A stretch of DNA of 64,000 bases from CAVXHQ01 sp963789535. Lineage in GTDB: Bacteria > Pseudomonadota > Alphaproteobacteria > Rhodobacterales > Rhodobacteraceae. The notes below the pieces were generated by a model. That model made no database searches, had not been told where the DNA came from, and worked only from the letters and a program-made list of their open reading frames with translations. Both the position numbers and the translations under genes were made by a program. This document shows positions 37,868 through 46,163 of the stretch, one piece after another. Numbering within the stretch: the stretch's first letter is position 1; each line of letters starts with the position of its first letter. The stretch spans positions 310,001 to 374,000 of the forward strand of contig CAWBKU010000005.1 in assembly GCA_963789535.1 (NCBI GenBank), written 5' to 3'.

Positions 37868-39418
37868 TCAGTTCAGTTCGGCATCGAACAGATAGACCTT
37901 CTCGTCGGGCCGCGCCGTCCAGTTCACCCGGTTGCTGACGCCGTAGAAGTCGGGCTGGAAGTACATGTGCAGCCAGGGGCCGTCGTCGTAGAACACCTGC
38001 AACATCTCGTCGATGATGGCGCGGGTCTCCTCGTCCGATCCCGACGCCGAGATGTCGGCCCAGCGGTCGAACCAGCGCGGATCGGACCAGTGGGTGTAGT
38101 TCGTGCCGCTCTCGATCGTGGCGAGATCGGTCATGTCGTAGAGCGGCGACCACAGCGCCCCGCCCGAGCCGAGGAAGAACAGCGGCCCGACGTTGCGCTC
38201 GCGGATGAGGGGCACGTAGACCGAGCCCCATTCCATGATGTCGGTCTCGACGTTGAGGCCGACGTCAGACAGGTATTGCGCCACGGCCAGCACGACGTTC
38301 TCGTCGTTCAGATAGCGGCCGCGTCCCGCCTGGAACCGGATGGTAAAGCGGTTGCCATCCTCGAGCCGGGGCCAGCCCGCCTCGTCCAGCATCGCCTCGG
38401 CAGTAGCCGGATCGTAGGGATAGGGCTCGATGTTGGGGTTGGCGTTCGGCGGGTTGACGATGCCGGTCATCCGCTCGCACGGAAAGTTCAGGAGTTGCGA
38501 GCAGATCGCCGGCACGTCCACCGCGTATTGCAGCGCGCGGCGCACCATCGGATCCTGGATCGCGTCGCCGCCGGGCATGGCCGCGAATTCCTCGGACAGG
38601 TTGAAGCCGACATACATCCGCCGCGTGCCCTGCACCGCCTGCACCTCGGCCACGCCAGAGTTGTTGATCGCGTCGATCTGGTCGGGGGCGACGTTGGTGA
38701 TGATGTCGACGTTGCCCGCGATCAGCTCGGCCGTCCGGGTCGAGGCCTCGGGGATGATGCGGTACACGATGGTCTCGAAGTTGCCGGGCTCGGCGACCTT
38801 TTCGAGGACCACCTCGGACCCCGGCGTCCACGACGCGAGGCGGTAGGAGCCGGACCCGATCGGCATCGTCGCCGCCTCGTCCAGGGTCATCGCCTCGTAG
38901 CTGTCCTTGCAGTGGACATAGACCTCGGCGATGAGGCCGAAGGCGATCGCGTTCGGTTCGGCGATGTTGATCTGCACGCGGCTGTCGTCCAGCGCCACCG
39001 CGTCGACGAAGCCGATCGAGGAGAACACGAAGCCGGGCGTGTTGCCGGTGAACGCATTCGCCGGATCCTTGGCCCGGTTGAAGCTGTAGGCGACGTCCTC
39101 GGCCGTCAGCGCCTCGCCGTCCTGGCAGGTGCGCCCCTCTTCGAGGGTATAGACATAGGCGCGGCCATCGTCCGAGATCGTGAGGTCGGTCGCGAGATCG
39201 GGCACGACGGAGCCGTCGCCGTCGATGGATTGCAGCGTATCGAAGATGTGGCGCGCGACGTTGGCATTGTCGCGCGACGAGATCGCCGCAGGCTCGAACG
39301 TGGTGATGTCCGCGCTCAGGCCGACGACGAGGGTGTCGTCGCTGGGTTGCGCAAGCGCGCCCCCTGCGAGCGCGATGCCCGCAGCGGAGGTGAAGAGAAG
39401 GTTTCGTGTCAGTGACAT
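37868..39418 (-). CDS. Extracellular solute-binding protein, family 5 (peptide/opine-type ABC transporter)
   Basis: 516 aa from ATG 39418 behind GAGGAAG. Signal peptide MSLTRNLLFTSAAGIALAGGALAQ, then the SBP_bac_5 pattern: TLVVGLSADITTFEPAAIS, PDLATDLTISDDGRAYVYTL, GEALTAEDVAYSFNRAKDP and VRRALQYAVDVPAIC. Such proteins bind oligopeptides, opines, glycosides or other amphiphilic compounds, so the family alone does not fix the ligand. It is the receptor for the DppB/DppC-type permeases downstream. Confidence 0.92.
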   Translation of the reverse strand: MSLTRNLLFTSAAGIALAGGALAQPSDDTLVVGLSADITTFEPAAISSRDNANVARHIFDTLQSIDGDGSVVPDLATDLTISDDGRAYVYTLEEGRTCQDGEALTAEDVAYSFNRAKDPANAFTGNTPGFVFSSIGFVDAVALDDSRVQINIAEPNAIAFGLIAEVYVHCKDSYEAMTLDEAATMPIGSGSYRLASWTPGSEVVLEKVAEPGNFETIVYRIIPEASTRTAELIAGNVDIITNVAPDQIDAINNSGVAEVQAVQGTRRMYVGFNLSEEFAAMPGGDAIQDPMVRRALQYAVDVPAICSQLLNFPCERMTGIVNPPNANPNIEPYPYDPATAEAMLDEAGWPRLEDGNRFTIRFQAGRGRYLNDENVVLAVAQYLSDVGLNVETDIMEWGSVYVPLIRERNVGPLFFLGSGGALWSPLYDMTDLATIESGTNYTHWSDPRWFDRWADISASGSDEETRAIIDEMLQVFYDDGPWLHMYFQPDFYGVSNRVNWTARPDEKVYLFDAELN

Positions 39419-40488
39419 GGTGACTTCCTCGGTTCTGTTGGGTTGATCGTCGGGGTCCGGCCGACGTGCTCCGCCACGTCGTTCAGGTCGGCCGGGTTTA
39501 TGGTGGACTTGCGTGCGGCAGAGGCGATGCACGCCTCGACCATGCGGAGCGTTTGGAGGTGGTCGGCGCCCGAGCAGTTGAGCGGGGCGCCGTCGATCAG
39601 GTGGGACACGAAGTCGGACAGGAGGGCCGCTGCATCGTCGTGCCAGATCTCGAACGGGGGCAAGGCGACCGGCGTGGGCGCCGCGTCGTCGCGCAGTGCA
39701 AAGCTCAGATCGCCGAACATTTCGGCCTGAACGGCTATTCCGTGGGCGCAATCGGTGCGCCAGTCGAACCCCAGCGCGTTGCGGTTCCCGGCCCAGGTGC
39801 CCTGATACGTGACCTCGATGCCGTTGGCGAAGGTGATGAGGGCGGAGACGTTGGCGTCGCTCGCATACATCGACCACGGCGGGTTGAACGTGCGGGCGGC
39901 GACGGCCACCGCATCCGCGCCGTAGACATTGCGCATCAGGTCGAAGTGGTGGACCGACTGCTCCCACAGCATCGGCTGGTCCATCGTCAGGGGATAGCGG
40001 TTGAGGTGCGGTTGCGTCCCGTCGCGCCAGCGCTCGTAGAGGAAGCGGCCGAAGGCGGGGGCGCCGAGCGGGCCGTCGAACAGGCCCTTGAGGGCGCGCG
40101 TCACCGGCAGATAGCGGAAGTTGAGCCCGACCATGAGCGGCACGCCCGCCGTCTCGGCGGCATCCACGCAGGCGCGCGCCTGCGCGAGGCTGTCGGCCAG
40201 CGGCTTTTCGGCAAGGATCGCGAGGCCGGCGGTGCAGGCGTCGGCGATCTGGTCCTGCCGGTTCGCGGGCGGGGTCACGAGGATCACGGCGTCCGCGTCG
40301 ACCTGTCCGGCCACATCGGCGAGCGTGGGGCCGGTGGCACATCCGGGATGGTCGGCAGCGGCGGCGAGGCGGGCGGGGTCGGTGTCGACGAGGCCGACGA
40401 GGCGGGTGCGCGCATCTTCGGCGATCACCCGGCGCCAGACACGGCTGCGCGCGCCCAGACCGACGAGGATGATCCGCACCGCGCTCAT
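39409..40488 (-). CDS. Gfo/Idh/MocA-family oxidoreductase (second copy in the island)
   Basis: 359 aa. Rossmann start VRIILVGLGARSRVWRRVI, family motif ILAEKPLADSLAQARACVD, and C-terminal domain with FNPPWSMYASDANVSALITF and the His-containing WEQSVHHFDLMRNVYG. It is distinct from the one at 34800-35861, so two dehydrogenation steps or two substrates are likely. Its end overlaps the SBP start by 10 bp, and its ATG 40488 overlaps the epimerase stop by 4 bp. Confidence 0.88.
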   Translation of the reverse strand: MSAVRIILVGLGARSRVWRRVIAEDARTRLVGLVDTDPARLAAAADHPGCATGPTLADVAGQVDADAVILVTPPANRQDQIADACTAGLAILAEKPLADSLAQARACVDAAETAGVPLMVGLNFRYLPVTRALKGLFDGPLGAPAFGRFLYERWRDGTQPHLNRYPLTMDQPMLWEQSVHHFDLMRNVYGADAVAVAARTFNPPWSMYASDANVSALITFANGIEVTYQGTWAGNRNALGFDWRTDCAHGIAVQAEMFGDLSFALRDDAAPTPVALPPFEIWHDDAAALLSDFVSHLIDGAPLNCSGADHLQTLRMVEACIASAARKSTINPADLNDVAEHVGRTPTINPTEPRKSPCH

Positions 40489-41390
40489 GCCGCCACCGCC
40501 TGTCCAGCGAGGGCGGTCAGGCCTGCGTCGATGCCGGTCCAGCGGACCGAGTCCAACGCGGGAAGGGCGCTTGGCACCATCGGCGGCTTGACCGCCTGCG
40601 TCACCGTTTGGGCGATGCGCGTCTGCGGAAACAGCCGCGCGATCCGGTCGGCGACGAGGCTGTCGCGCGGCGTCTCCGGGTTGCACAGGTGGATCGGCGC
40701 CGCACGGCCCGGTCCGGCGAGCAGGGCCGCGAGTGCGGGCGCAAGATCCGGTGTCCATGTCCAGTCGCGGCGCGGATCGCCCGCATCGACCGCGATGGTC
40801 CCGCCCGCCGCCGCCGTATCGAGCCAGCCGCGGATCATCGACACCCGCCTGCGCGTGGCGCGCGGCGCCTCGTGCGGACCATAGAGGTAGCCCAGACGGA
40901 CGCAGAACGTTTCGCACAGGCCCCCCAATGCACCGGAAACCAGCGCCTCGCCTGCCCGCTTGGCGGCACTGTAGGGCCCCTGCGCGGTCGCGGGGTCGGT
41001 GTCGGTCAGGTCGGGAGAGCCGTCGGTCGCGGCGAACACGCCGGAGGACGACAGGAACACGAAGGCGGCGGGCCGCACCCGCGCCGCATGTTCGAGCATC
41101 GCCAGAAGCGGCACCATGTTCGCGGCCACATGCGCGGCGGGCGTGATCCCGAGGGCGTCGGGGCCGGTGGTAAGGGCGGCGGCATGGACGATGACCGCTG
41201 CGGCGGGCAGGTCGGGCGCCGACGCGAGGTCGGCCCGCACGATGTCGCACCCCGACAGCCGCGCGCGCGCCGCGTCGTCGAAGGTGCCGTCGACGGCGAC
41301 CACATCCCAGCCCAGCGCCGCGAAACCCGTCGCCAGCGCGCCGCCGACGAAGCCCCCGGCCCCGGTGATGAGGATGCGGCCCGCGCTCAT
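40485..41390 (-). CDS. NAD-dependent epimerase/dehydratase (extended SDR)
   Basis: 301 aa. Cofactor motif ILITGAGGFVGGALA at the N-terminus, VIVHAAALTTGPDA, FLSSSGVFAATDG, and the catalytic Tyr/Lys in GPYSAAKRAGEALV, followed by RLGYLYGPHEAPRA. The family epimerises, dehydrates or oxidises sugars and sugar acids. Linked by 4-bp overlaps to the GntR gene and the Gfo/Idh gene. Confidence 0.88.
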   Translation of the reverse strand: MSAGRILITGAGGFVGGALATGFAALGWDVVAVDGTFDDAARARLSGCDIVRADLASAPDLPAAAVIVHAAALTTGPDALGITPAAHVAANMVPLLAMLEHAARVRPAAFVFLSSSGVFAATDGSPDLTDTDPATAQGPYSAAKRAGEALVSGALGGLCETFCVRLGYLYGPHEAPRATRRRVSMIRGWLDTAAAGGTIAVDAGDPRRDWTWTPDLAPALAALLAGPGRAAPIHLCNPETPRDSLVADRIARLFPQTRIAQTVTQAVKPPMVPSALPALDSVRWTGIDAGLTALAGQAVAA

Positions 41391-42094
41391 GCGTTCAGCC
41401 CGACGATGCTGTCGGGGTCGAAATCGGCGAGGCTGCGGGTATGCTCGGCGATCAGGCGGACCGAGGTGTCGGCGTCGCCCGCCTCGATGGCGCGCACGAT
41501 CGGCGCATGGTTGGCGGCGATGTCGGCGAGGTTGGGTTGCGCCACGTTGCGCAGCGCCATGATCTGATGGATCCGCAGGTAGAGGCTGTTCCACGACGAC
41601 AGCAGCAGGTCGTGATCGGCCAGACCGATCAGCGTCCGGTGGAACGACTGGTCGGCGGCGGTCAGCGCCTCGCGGTTGCCCGCCGTCGCTGCCGCCTCCA
41701 TGGCTGCGCAGGCGGCCCAGAGCGGTGCCGCCGACACGCCGGAGGCGAGGATACGCCGCACCGCCATCACCTCGAACACCTCGCGCAGCCCGTAGACCTC
41801 GACCACCTCGCGCGCGGTCAGCGGCTTTACCCGCTTGCCCTTGTAGGCGACCGTCTCGACCAGCCCGTCGTTCTCGAGGATCTGGATCGCCTCGCGGATC
41901 GGCGCGCGGCTGATGTTGAGCTGTTCGGCCAGCGCCATCTCGACCAGCGGCGCGCCGGGGCGCAGGCGGCCGGTGATAATCGAGCGGCGCAGCGTGTCGG
42001 CGACCTGCACGCGCAGCGGCGTCTGCTCGATCGGCGCGATGTCGATGGCGGCACTCGCCTTGCGGGCCTGTGTGGTATCGGACAGGATCGGCAC
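41387..42094 (-). CDS. GntR-family transcriptional regulator, FCD subfamily
   Basis: 235 aa. Winged helix (about 25-90): LRVQVADTLRRSIITGRLRP, APIREAIQILENDGLVETV, YKGKRVKPLTAREVVEVYGL. The helical FCD effector domain has HRTLIGLADHDLL, MALRNV and ANHAPIVRAIEAGDA (metal-binding Asp/His pattern). The only possible start is GTG 42094, because an in-frame stop lies two codons upstream; the GAGGA abuts it, which is unusual. It sits inside the minus arm and is the only regulator of the island, so it likely controls both arms, possibly at 47753-47771. Confidence 0.9.
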   Translation of the reverse strand: MPILSDTTQARKASAAIDIAPIEQTPLRVQVADTLRRSIITGRLRPGAPLVEMALAEQLNISRAPIREAIQILENDGLVETVAYKGKRVKPLTAREVVEVYGLREVFEVMAVRRILASGVSAAPLWAACAAMEAAATAGNREALTAADQSFHRTLIGLADHDLLLSSWNSLYLRIHQIMALRNVAQPNLADIAANHAPIVRAIEAGDADTSVRLIAEHTRSLADFDPDSIVGLNA

Positions 42095-42097
42095 TCC

Positions 42098-42571
42098 TCA
42101 AATCGTCAGGGTCAGGGGCGGGATGTCGGCGAAGACGTCGTCGTCCGGCGCGCCGCGCTGCATCAGGACGGCGAACTGCCCCTCGCGGTCGAGGGCGGTC
42201 ATGCCGGCGTGCCAGACGCCGGGACGGTAGATGACGCCCAGCGTGCCGGGCACGATCATGCACAGGGCGCGGTCCGGATCGGGCGCGCCGTCGGCATCGT
42301 CCGGCACCACGGTCACGAGATAGCGCGTCACGTTCAGCGGCACGAAGGCCTGCGCGGCGTGCGGGTGCCGCTCGATCCGGGACAGCGGGATCGGCCCCTT
42401 GCGCGCGACGACGCGGTTGACGTGAAAGTGCAGGGTCAGGCCCTCGACGGGCGCCAGCCAGTCGCCGTAGTGCGTCCGGTCGCCGATGGCGGCGGGCGGT
42501 TCGACGACCACGGCAAAGGGCGCCAGCGCCGCGGCGTCGAGCGTCCGCGCGGCAAGCGTCACGCCCGTCAT
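42098..42571 (-). CDS. allA: Ureidoglycolate lyase family protein (AllA-like)
   Basis: 157 aa cupin-like protein. AllA cleaves ureidoglycolate to glyoxylate and urea. The family core IPLSRIERHPHAAQAFVPL and GVIYRPGVWHAGMTALD are both present, with the His/Glu residues expected for the active site. It directly follows the PuuE-like gene (4-bp overlap), which supports a ureide or amide substrate. No allantoate amidohydrolase gene is in the window, so the real substrate could differ from the purine pathway. Confidence 0.8.
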   Translation of the reverse strand: MTGVTLAARTLDAAALAPFAVVVEPPAAIGDRTHYGDWLAPVEGLTLHFHVNRVVARKGPIPLSRIERHPHAAQAFVPLNVTRYLVTVVPDDADGAPDPDRALCMIVPGTLGVIYRPGVWHAGMTALDREGQFAVLMQRGAPDDDVFADIPPLTLTI

Positions 42572-43494
42572 TGCGCCGCCTCCTGCCGGGGCGCGTAGGG
42601 CACAGCCGCGCGCCAGTGCGCCGCGATGTCGGCGCGGCGGCAGACCCAGACGTCGCCTCGTCCCGCGATATGGTCGAGGAACGCCAGCAGGCCGACCATC
42701 CGCCCCGGATGCCCGACGACGCGGGGGTGCAGCCCGACCGACATCATCCGAGGATGCACCGCCGCCTCGGAGGCCAGAACGTCGAAGCTGTCGATCAGGA
42801 ACTCGCCGAAGGCGCGCCCCGTGACCATCGGCCCGCCCAGGAGCTTGGCGTCGTTGACGGCCATCGTATAGGGCACCACCAGATGCGGCGTGCCCGAAAC
42901 GAGGGTCCAATAGGGCAGCTCATCGTTGTAGGCGTCGCTGTCGTAACCGAACCCGCCATGTTCCACCAACAGCCGCCGGGTCGCGGGGCTGGCGCTGTAG
43001 CGGCAATACCAGCCCTCGGGCGCGCGGCCCGTGGTGCGCAGGATCGACGCATGGGCGCGGGCGATGTGGTCGCGCTCGGTCTCCTCATCCAGCAGATAGT
43101 GCTCGATCCAGCGCCAGCCGTGGCAGACCACGTCCCAGTCTGTCGACGCGATGGCGGCGGCGACGGGGGGGTTCCGCTCGAGGGCGAGGGCCGAGGCGAA
43201 GACCGTCAGCGGCAGGCCGCGATCCCGGAACAGGCGATAGAGGCGCCAGAACCCGACGCGGCTGCCGTATTCGAACATGCTCTCGGCCGCCAGATCGCGG
43301 CGCCCGGCGGGCACGCGGGCCTGTGACACCTCGGTCAGCGTCGTGTCGGTCCGCCCGTCGCCATCGGCGAAGCCGTATTCCGACCCCTCTTCGTAGTTCA
43401 GCACGAAGTTCACGGCGAGCCGCGCGCCGTTCGGCCACGTCATGTCTGGCGCCTCTGCACCATAGCCGATCAGGTCACGGGGGGTGCGGGGCAC
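42568..43494 (-). CDS. puuE: Polysaccharide-deacetylase-fold protein, allantoinase PuuE-like
   Basis: 308 aa from GTG 43494 (MPRTPRDLIGYGAEAPDMTW). Its N-terminus with NGARLAVNFVLNYEEGSEYG, then SMFEYGSRVGFWRLYRLF, CHGWRWIEHYLLDEETERDH, and DELPYWTLVSGTPHLVVPYT, matches the PuuE group of NodB-fold enzymes, some of which hydrolyse allantoin without sequence similarity to AllB. Others deacetylate chitin-like sugars. The adjacent AllA-like gene favours a ureide or amide role. Confidence 0.8.
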   Translation of the reverse strand: MPRTPRDLIGYGAEAPDMTWPNGARLAVNFVLNYEEGSEYGFADGDGRTDTTLTEVSQARVPAGRRDLAAESMFEYGSRVGFWRLYRLFRDRGLPLTVFASALALERNPPVAAAIASTDWDVVCHGWRWIEHYLLDEETERDHIARAHASILRTTGRAPEGWYCRYSASPATRRLLVEHGGFGYDSDAYNDELPYWTLVSGTPHLVVPYTMAVNDAKLLGGPMVTGRAFGEFLIDSFDVLASEAAVHPRMMSVGLHPRVVGHPGRMVGLLAFLDHIAGRGDVWVCRRADIAAHWRAAVPYAPRQEAAQ

Positions 43495-43498
43495 GGCC

Positions 43499-44485
43499 CT
43501 AGTCCCGCGTGCCGGAGACTTTGCAGAAGAAACAGCACCAGTCCCCCGTCTGCACGTTGGGCAATGCCCGCAGGCCAAAGAACATGCCGTCCGCCGGGGC
43601 GACCAGTTCGGCGAGCGTGTCGCCGAAGATGCTCACGATCCGCGCGATGGGATCGCCCTTCTTCATCATGGTCAGGAACTCGACGCCCTCGGCCGGCAGG
43701 AAGATGCCGGACACGGGGGCGAGCAGCGCCTCCTGCTCGCCGATATAACGGGGATCGGGGTACGACGCCTTGCCGGGATACATATTGTAATGCCGCAGGA
43801 TGTTGAGGATCGCGTCGGCCAGTTCGCGGCCCACGCGGGCGAATTCCTTTGGCGAGGTGGCGGACCGCCCGCCGAGTTCGACGGTGATCCCGACCTTGCC
43901 GATCTCTTTCATGTAGGCCATCGGGCTGCCCTTGGGCAGAAAGTTCGACATGATGCAGCCCCAGCCGGGGCCCATGGCGGTCCCGAGATCGACGCTCTCG
44001 GGGCTTTCGTCGACGAACATCGCCTTGGCGAGATAGCTGTGGGCGCCGCCCGAATGGATCGAGATCTCGAAATCCGCCACCGGCCCCATCGCGGCGGCAT
44101 GGGCGGCGGCGATGCGGTCCGACAGATACCCCTTGGGATTGCCCGGATAGATCCGGTTCATGTCATAGCTGAACGTGTCGGCGGGGTTGCCGCGCTCTGC
44201 CGCCTCGAAGGCGGGGACGTTGACCACGGGGCACATGACCAGCGTGCCGTTCAACTGGGCCGGGTCGACCTCGCGCAGGGCGATCTGGCAGGCGAGCGGA
44301 CCCTCCGGCTCGTCGCCGTGGATCGCGCCGTTGACCCAGAAGCAGGGGCCGTCGCCCGCGCCGTTGACGATCACCACGGGGATCTCGACCGGGGTGCCGC
44401 CCGCCAGACGGGTGACGGGAATGGCGCCGCGCGCGACCGCGCCGGGGGCGGCGGTGGCGGTGCCGACGGTGACGGACTTGCCCAT
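43499..44485 (-). CDS. Succinylglutamate desuccinylase/aspartoacylase family hydrolase
   Basis: 328 aa zinc deacylase. Zinc-binding motif NGAIHGDEPEGPLAC (His and Glu) and the second His in EISIHSGGAHSY; FSYDMNRIYPGNPKGY is the substrate-binding Asn-Arg motif. The C-terminus has a lid-like beta domain (SGIFLPAEGVEFLTMMKKGD). Family members remove acyl groups from N-acyl amino acids; DoeB of ectoine breakdown belongs here. It lies 1 bp after the VOC gene. Confidence 0.88.
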   Translation of the reverse strand: MGKSVTVGTATAAPGAVARGAIPVTRLAGGTPVEIPVVIVNGAGDGPCFWVNGAIHGDEPEGPLACQIALREVDPAQLNGTLVMCPVVNVPAFEAAERGNPADTFSYDMNRIYPGNPKGYLSDRIAAAHAAAMGPVADFEISIHSGGAHSYLAKAMFVDESPESVDLGTAMGPGWGCIMSNFLPKGSPMAYMKEIGKVGITVELGGRSATSPKEFARVGRELADAILNILRHYNMYPGKASYPDPRYIGEQEALLAPVSGIFLPAEGVEFLTMMKKGDPIARIVSIFGDTLAELVAPADGMFFGLRALPNVQTGDWCCFFCKVSGTRD

Positions 44486-44486
44486 G

Positions 44487-44973
44487 TCAGACGCCCTTTA
44501 CCTGATATTGCTCGAGCTCGGCGGGCGTATAGACCTGCATGAACTCGATCTCGATGCCGCCCGCCTCGTCGTCGAGGAACGCCACCCAGCCCTCGGGGTG
44601 GGGGTGCGAGCCATATTTCTGGCAGGCCTGACAGATCCGCAGGGTCGCGCCCTGCCCCTTGGCAAATTCGAGGGCCTGATCGATGTCGGCGACCTCATAG
44701 CAGATGTGGTGCAGCCCCTCGGCGCCGCGCGCGTCGATCCATTTGGCGAACCGCCCCCCGGGGTCCATCGACTGGCAAAGCTGATACTCGATGTCGCCGA
44801 GATTGAAGAGCGCGACCTTGTTCTTCGACTTCGCAGAAGATCTCGATCTTCGTCTCGGCCGGGACGCCGAGGAACCGCGCATAGGTCGCGAGCGCCTTCT
44901 CCGCATCGCGCACGCCGAAGGCCATGTGCTTGATGCCGATGACGTTGGGGTTGTCGGTTTTGACGTCTTTCAT
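44487..44973 (-). pseudogene. VOC (glyoxalase/dioxygenase) family protein, frameshift near 44835
   Basis: The N-terminal half MKDVKTDNPNVIGIKHMAFG...GVPAETKIEIF reads in one frame. The C-terminal half SKNKVALFNLGDIEYQLCQS, GLHHICYEVADIDQALEFAK, GSHPHPEGWVAFLDDEAGG reads in another, to the TGA at 44487. One extra base near 44835 joins them; the corrected protein is 161 aa. The paired beta-alpha-beta modules with His/Glu metal ligands resemble methylmalonyl-CoA epimerase and lactoylglutathione lyase. The substrate is unknown. Confidence 0.8.
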
Positions 44974-44983
44974 GGCGCTCTCC

Positions 44984-46162
44984 TCAGGCGGCCTGCGTGC
45001 GGATCGCGGCGACGACGGTCTTCATCCGCGCCACGGCCTCGACGATACGGGGAATGGGTTGGGTCAGGGACATGCGGACGAAATCGTCGGTATAGTCGCC
45101 GTAGATGCCGCCCGGATACATGAGCACCTGCCCTTCGCGCAGCAGACGCTCGCAAAATTCGGTGGCGCCGATGCCGGTCGAGGCGACGTTGGCATAGACG
45201 TAGAACGCCCCCTGCGGCTCGGCATAGGGGATGCCCATCTCGGTCAGTCCGGCGCAGAGGGCGCGGCGGCGTTCGTCGTAGATCAGGCGCATCTCCTCGA
45301 CGCAGTCCTGCGGACCGGTGAGGGCGGCAAGCGCGGCGTGCTGGCTGACCGAGGCCGTGGAGATGGCGAGGGCGTGGTTGATCTCGGCCAGCGCCGGGAT
45401 CAGGTCCGGAGGCCCCGCGAAATACCCCACCCGCCAGCCGGTCATCGCATAGGCCTTGGACAGGCCCGAGAGGGTGATCGTCCGCTCGAACATGCCGGGC
45501 AGGGAGGCGACCGGCTGCACGGTGTTGTTGCCATAGGTCAGGCGCGCATAGATCTCGTCCGATATGACGATGAGGTCATGCTCGCGCGCCACCTGCGCGA
45601 TCTTCGCCACCTCGGACGGCGGCGTGACGGTGCCGGTGGGGTTCGAGGGGTTGATGAGCACGAGGATCTTCGATTTCGGCGTGATCGCGGCGCGCACCAT
45701 CTCGGCGGTGAGGGTGAAATTCGTCTCCATCGTCATGCGGATGTGCACGGTCTCGGCGCCGGCGAGTTCGGCGGCCTGATGATAGGGGTTGTAGCCGGGG
45801 CAGGGCACGAGGATCTCGTCGCCGGGATCGAGGAGGCCGAGGGCGATGATGAACATCGCCTGCTGTCCGCCGGGGGTGACGACGATGTTCTCGGGCGCAT
45901 AGTCCGCACCGCCATAGGCGCGGATGTTTTCGGCGATGGCCTGCCGCAGGGCGGGGATGCCCAAGGGGTGCGTGTAATGCGTGGCACCGTTCGCCAGCGC
46001 CGCCTGTCCTGCCGCCACGATATGCGCGGGCGTATCGAGGTCGGGGTCGCCGCGCCCCAGCTTGATGACGTCGGGCAGGCCCTCGGCGATGTCGGTCATC
46101 CGGGTGACGAGGTGCGCGTCCTTGAGCTTCACGCGCGCGGCGAGGCGGGTCTTTTCGGTCAT
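44984..46162 (-). CDS. PLP-dependent aminotransferase, class I/II
   Basis: 392 aa. PLP lysine in TLSGLSKAYAMTGWRVGYF; NPSNPTGTVTPPSEVAK and ISDEIYARLTYG supply the Asn and Asp-x-x-Tyr contacts; a C-terminal Arg region (DDFVRMSL) binds the carboxylate. Typical of aspartate/aromatic/alanine-type transaminases. A paralogue with the same architecture is on the opposite arm (53047-54223). One base separates it from the M32 peptidase gene. Confidence 0.92.
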   Translation of the reverse strand: MTEKTRLAARVKLKDAHLVTRMTDIAEGLPDVIKLGRGDPDLDTPAHIVAAGQAALANGATHYTHPLGIPALRQAIAENIRAYGGADYAPENIVVTPGGQQAMFIIALGLLDPGDEILVPCPGYNPYHQAAELAGAETVHIRMTMETNFTLTAEMVRAAITPKSKILVLINPSNPTGTVTPPSEVAKIAQVAREHDLIVISDEIYARLTYGNNTVQPVASLPGMFERTITLSGLSKAYAMTGWRVGYFAGPPDLIPALAEINHALAISTASVSQHAALAALTGPQDCVEEMRLIYDERRRALCAGLTEMGIPYAEPQGAFYVYANVASTGIGATEFCERLLREGQVLMYPGGIYGDYTDDFVRMSLTQPIPRIVEAVARMKTVVAAIRTQAA

Positions 46163-46163
46163 G

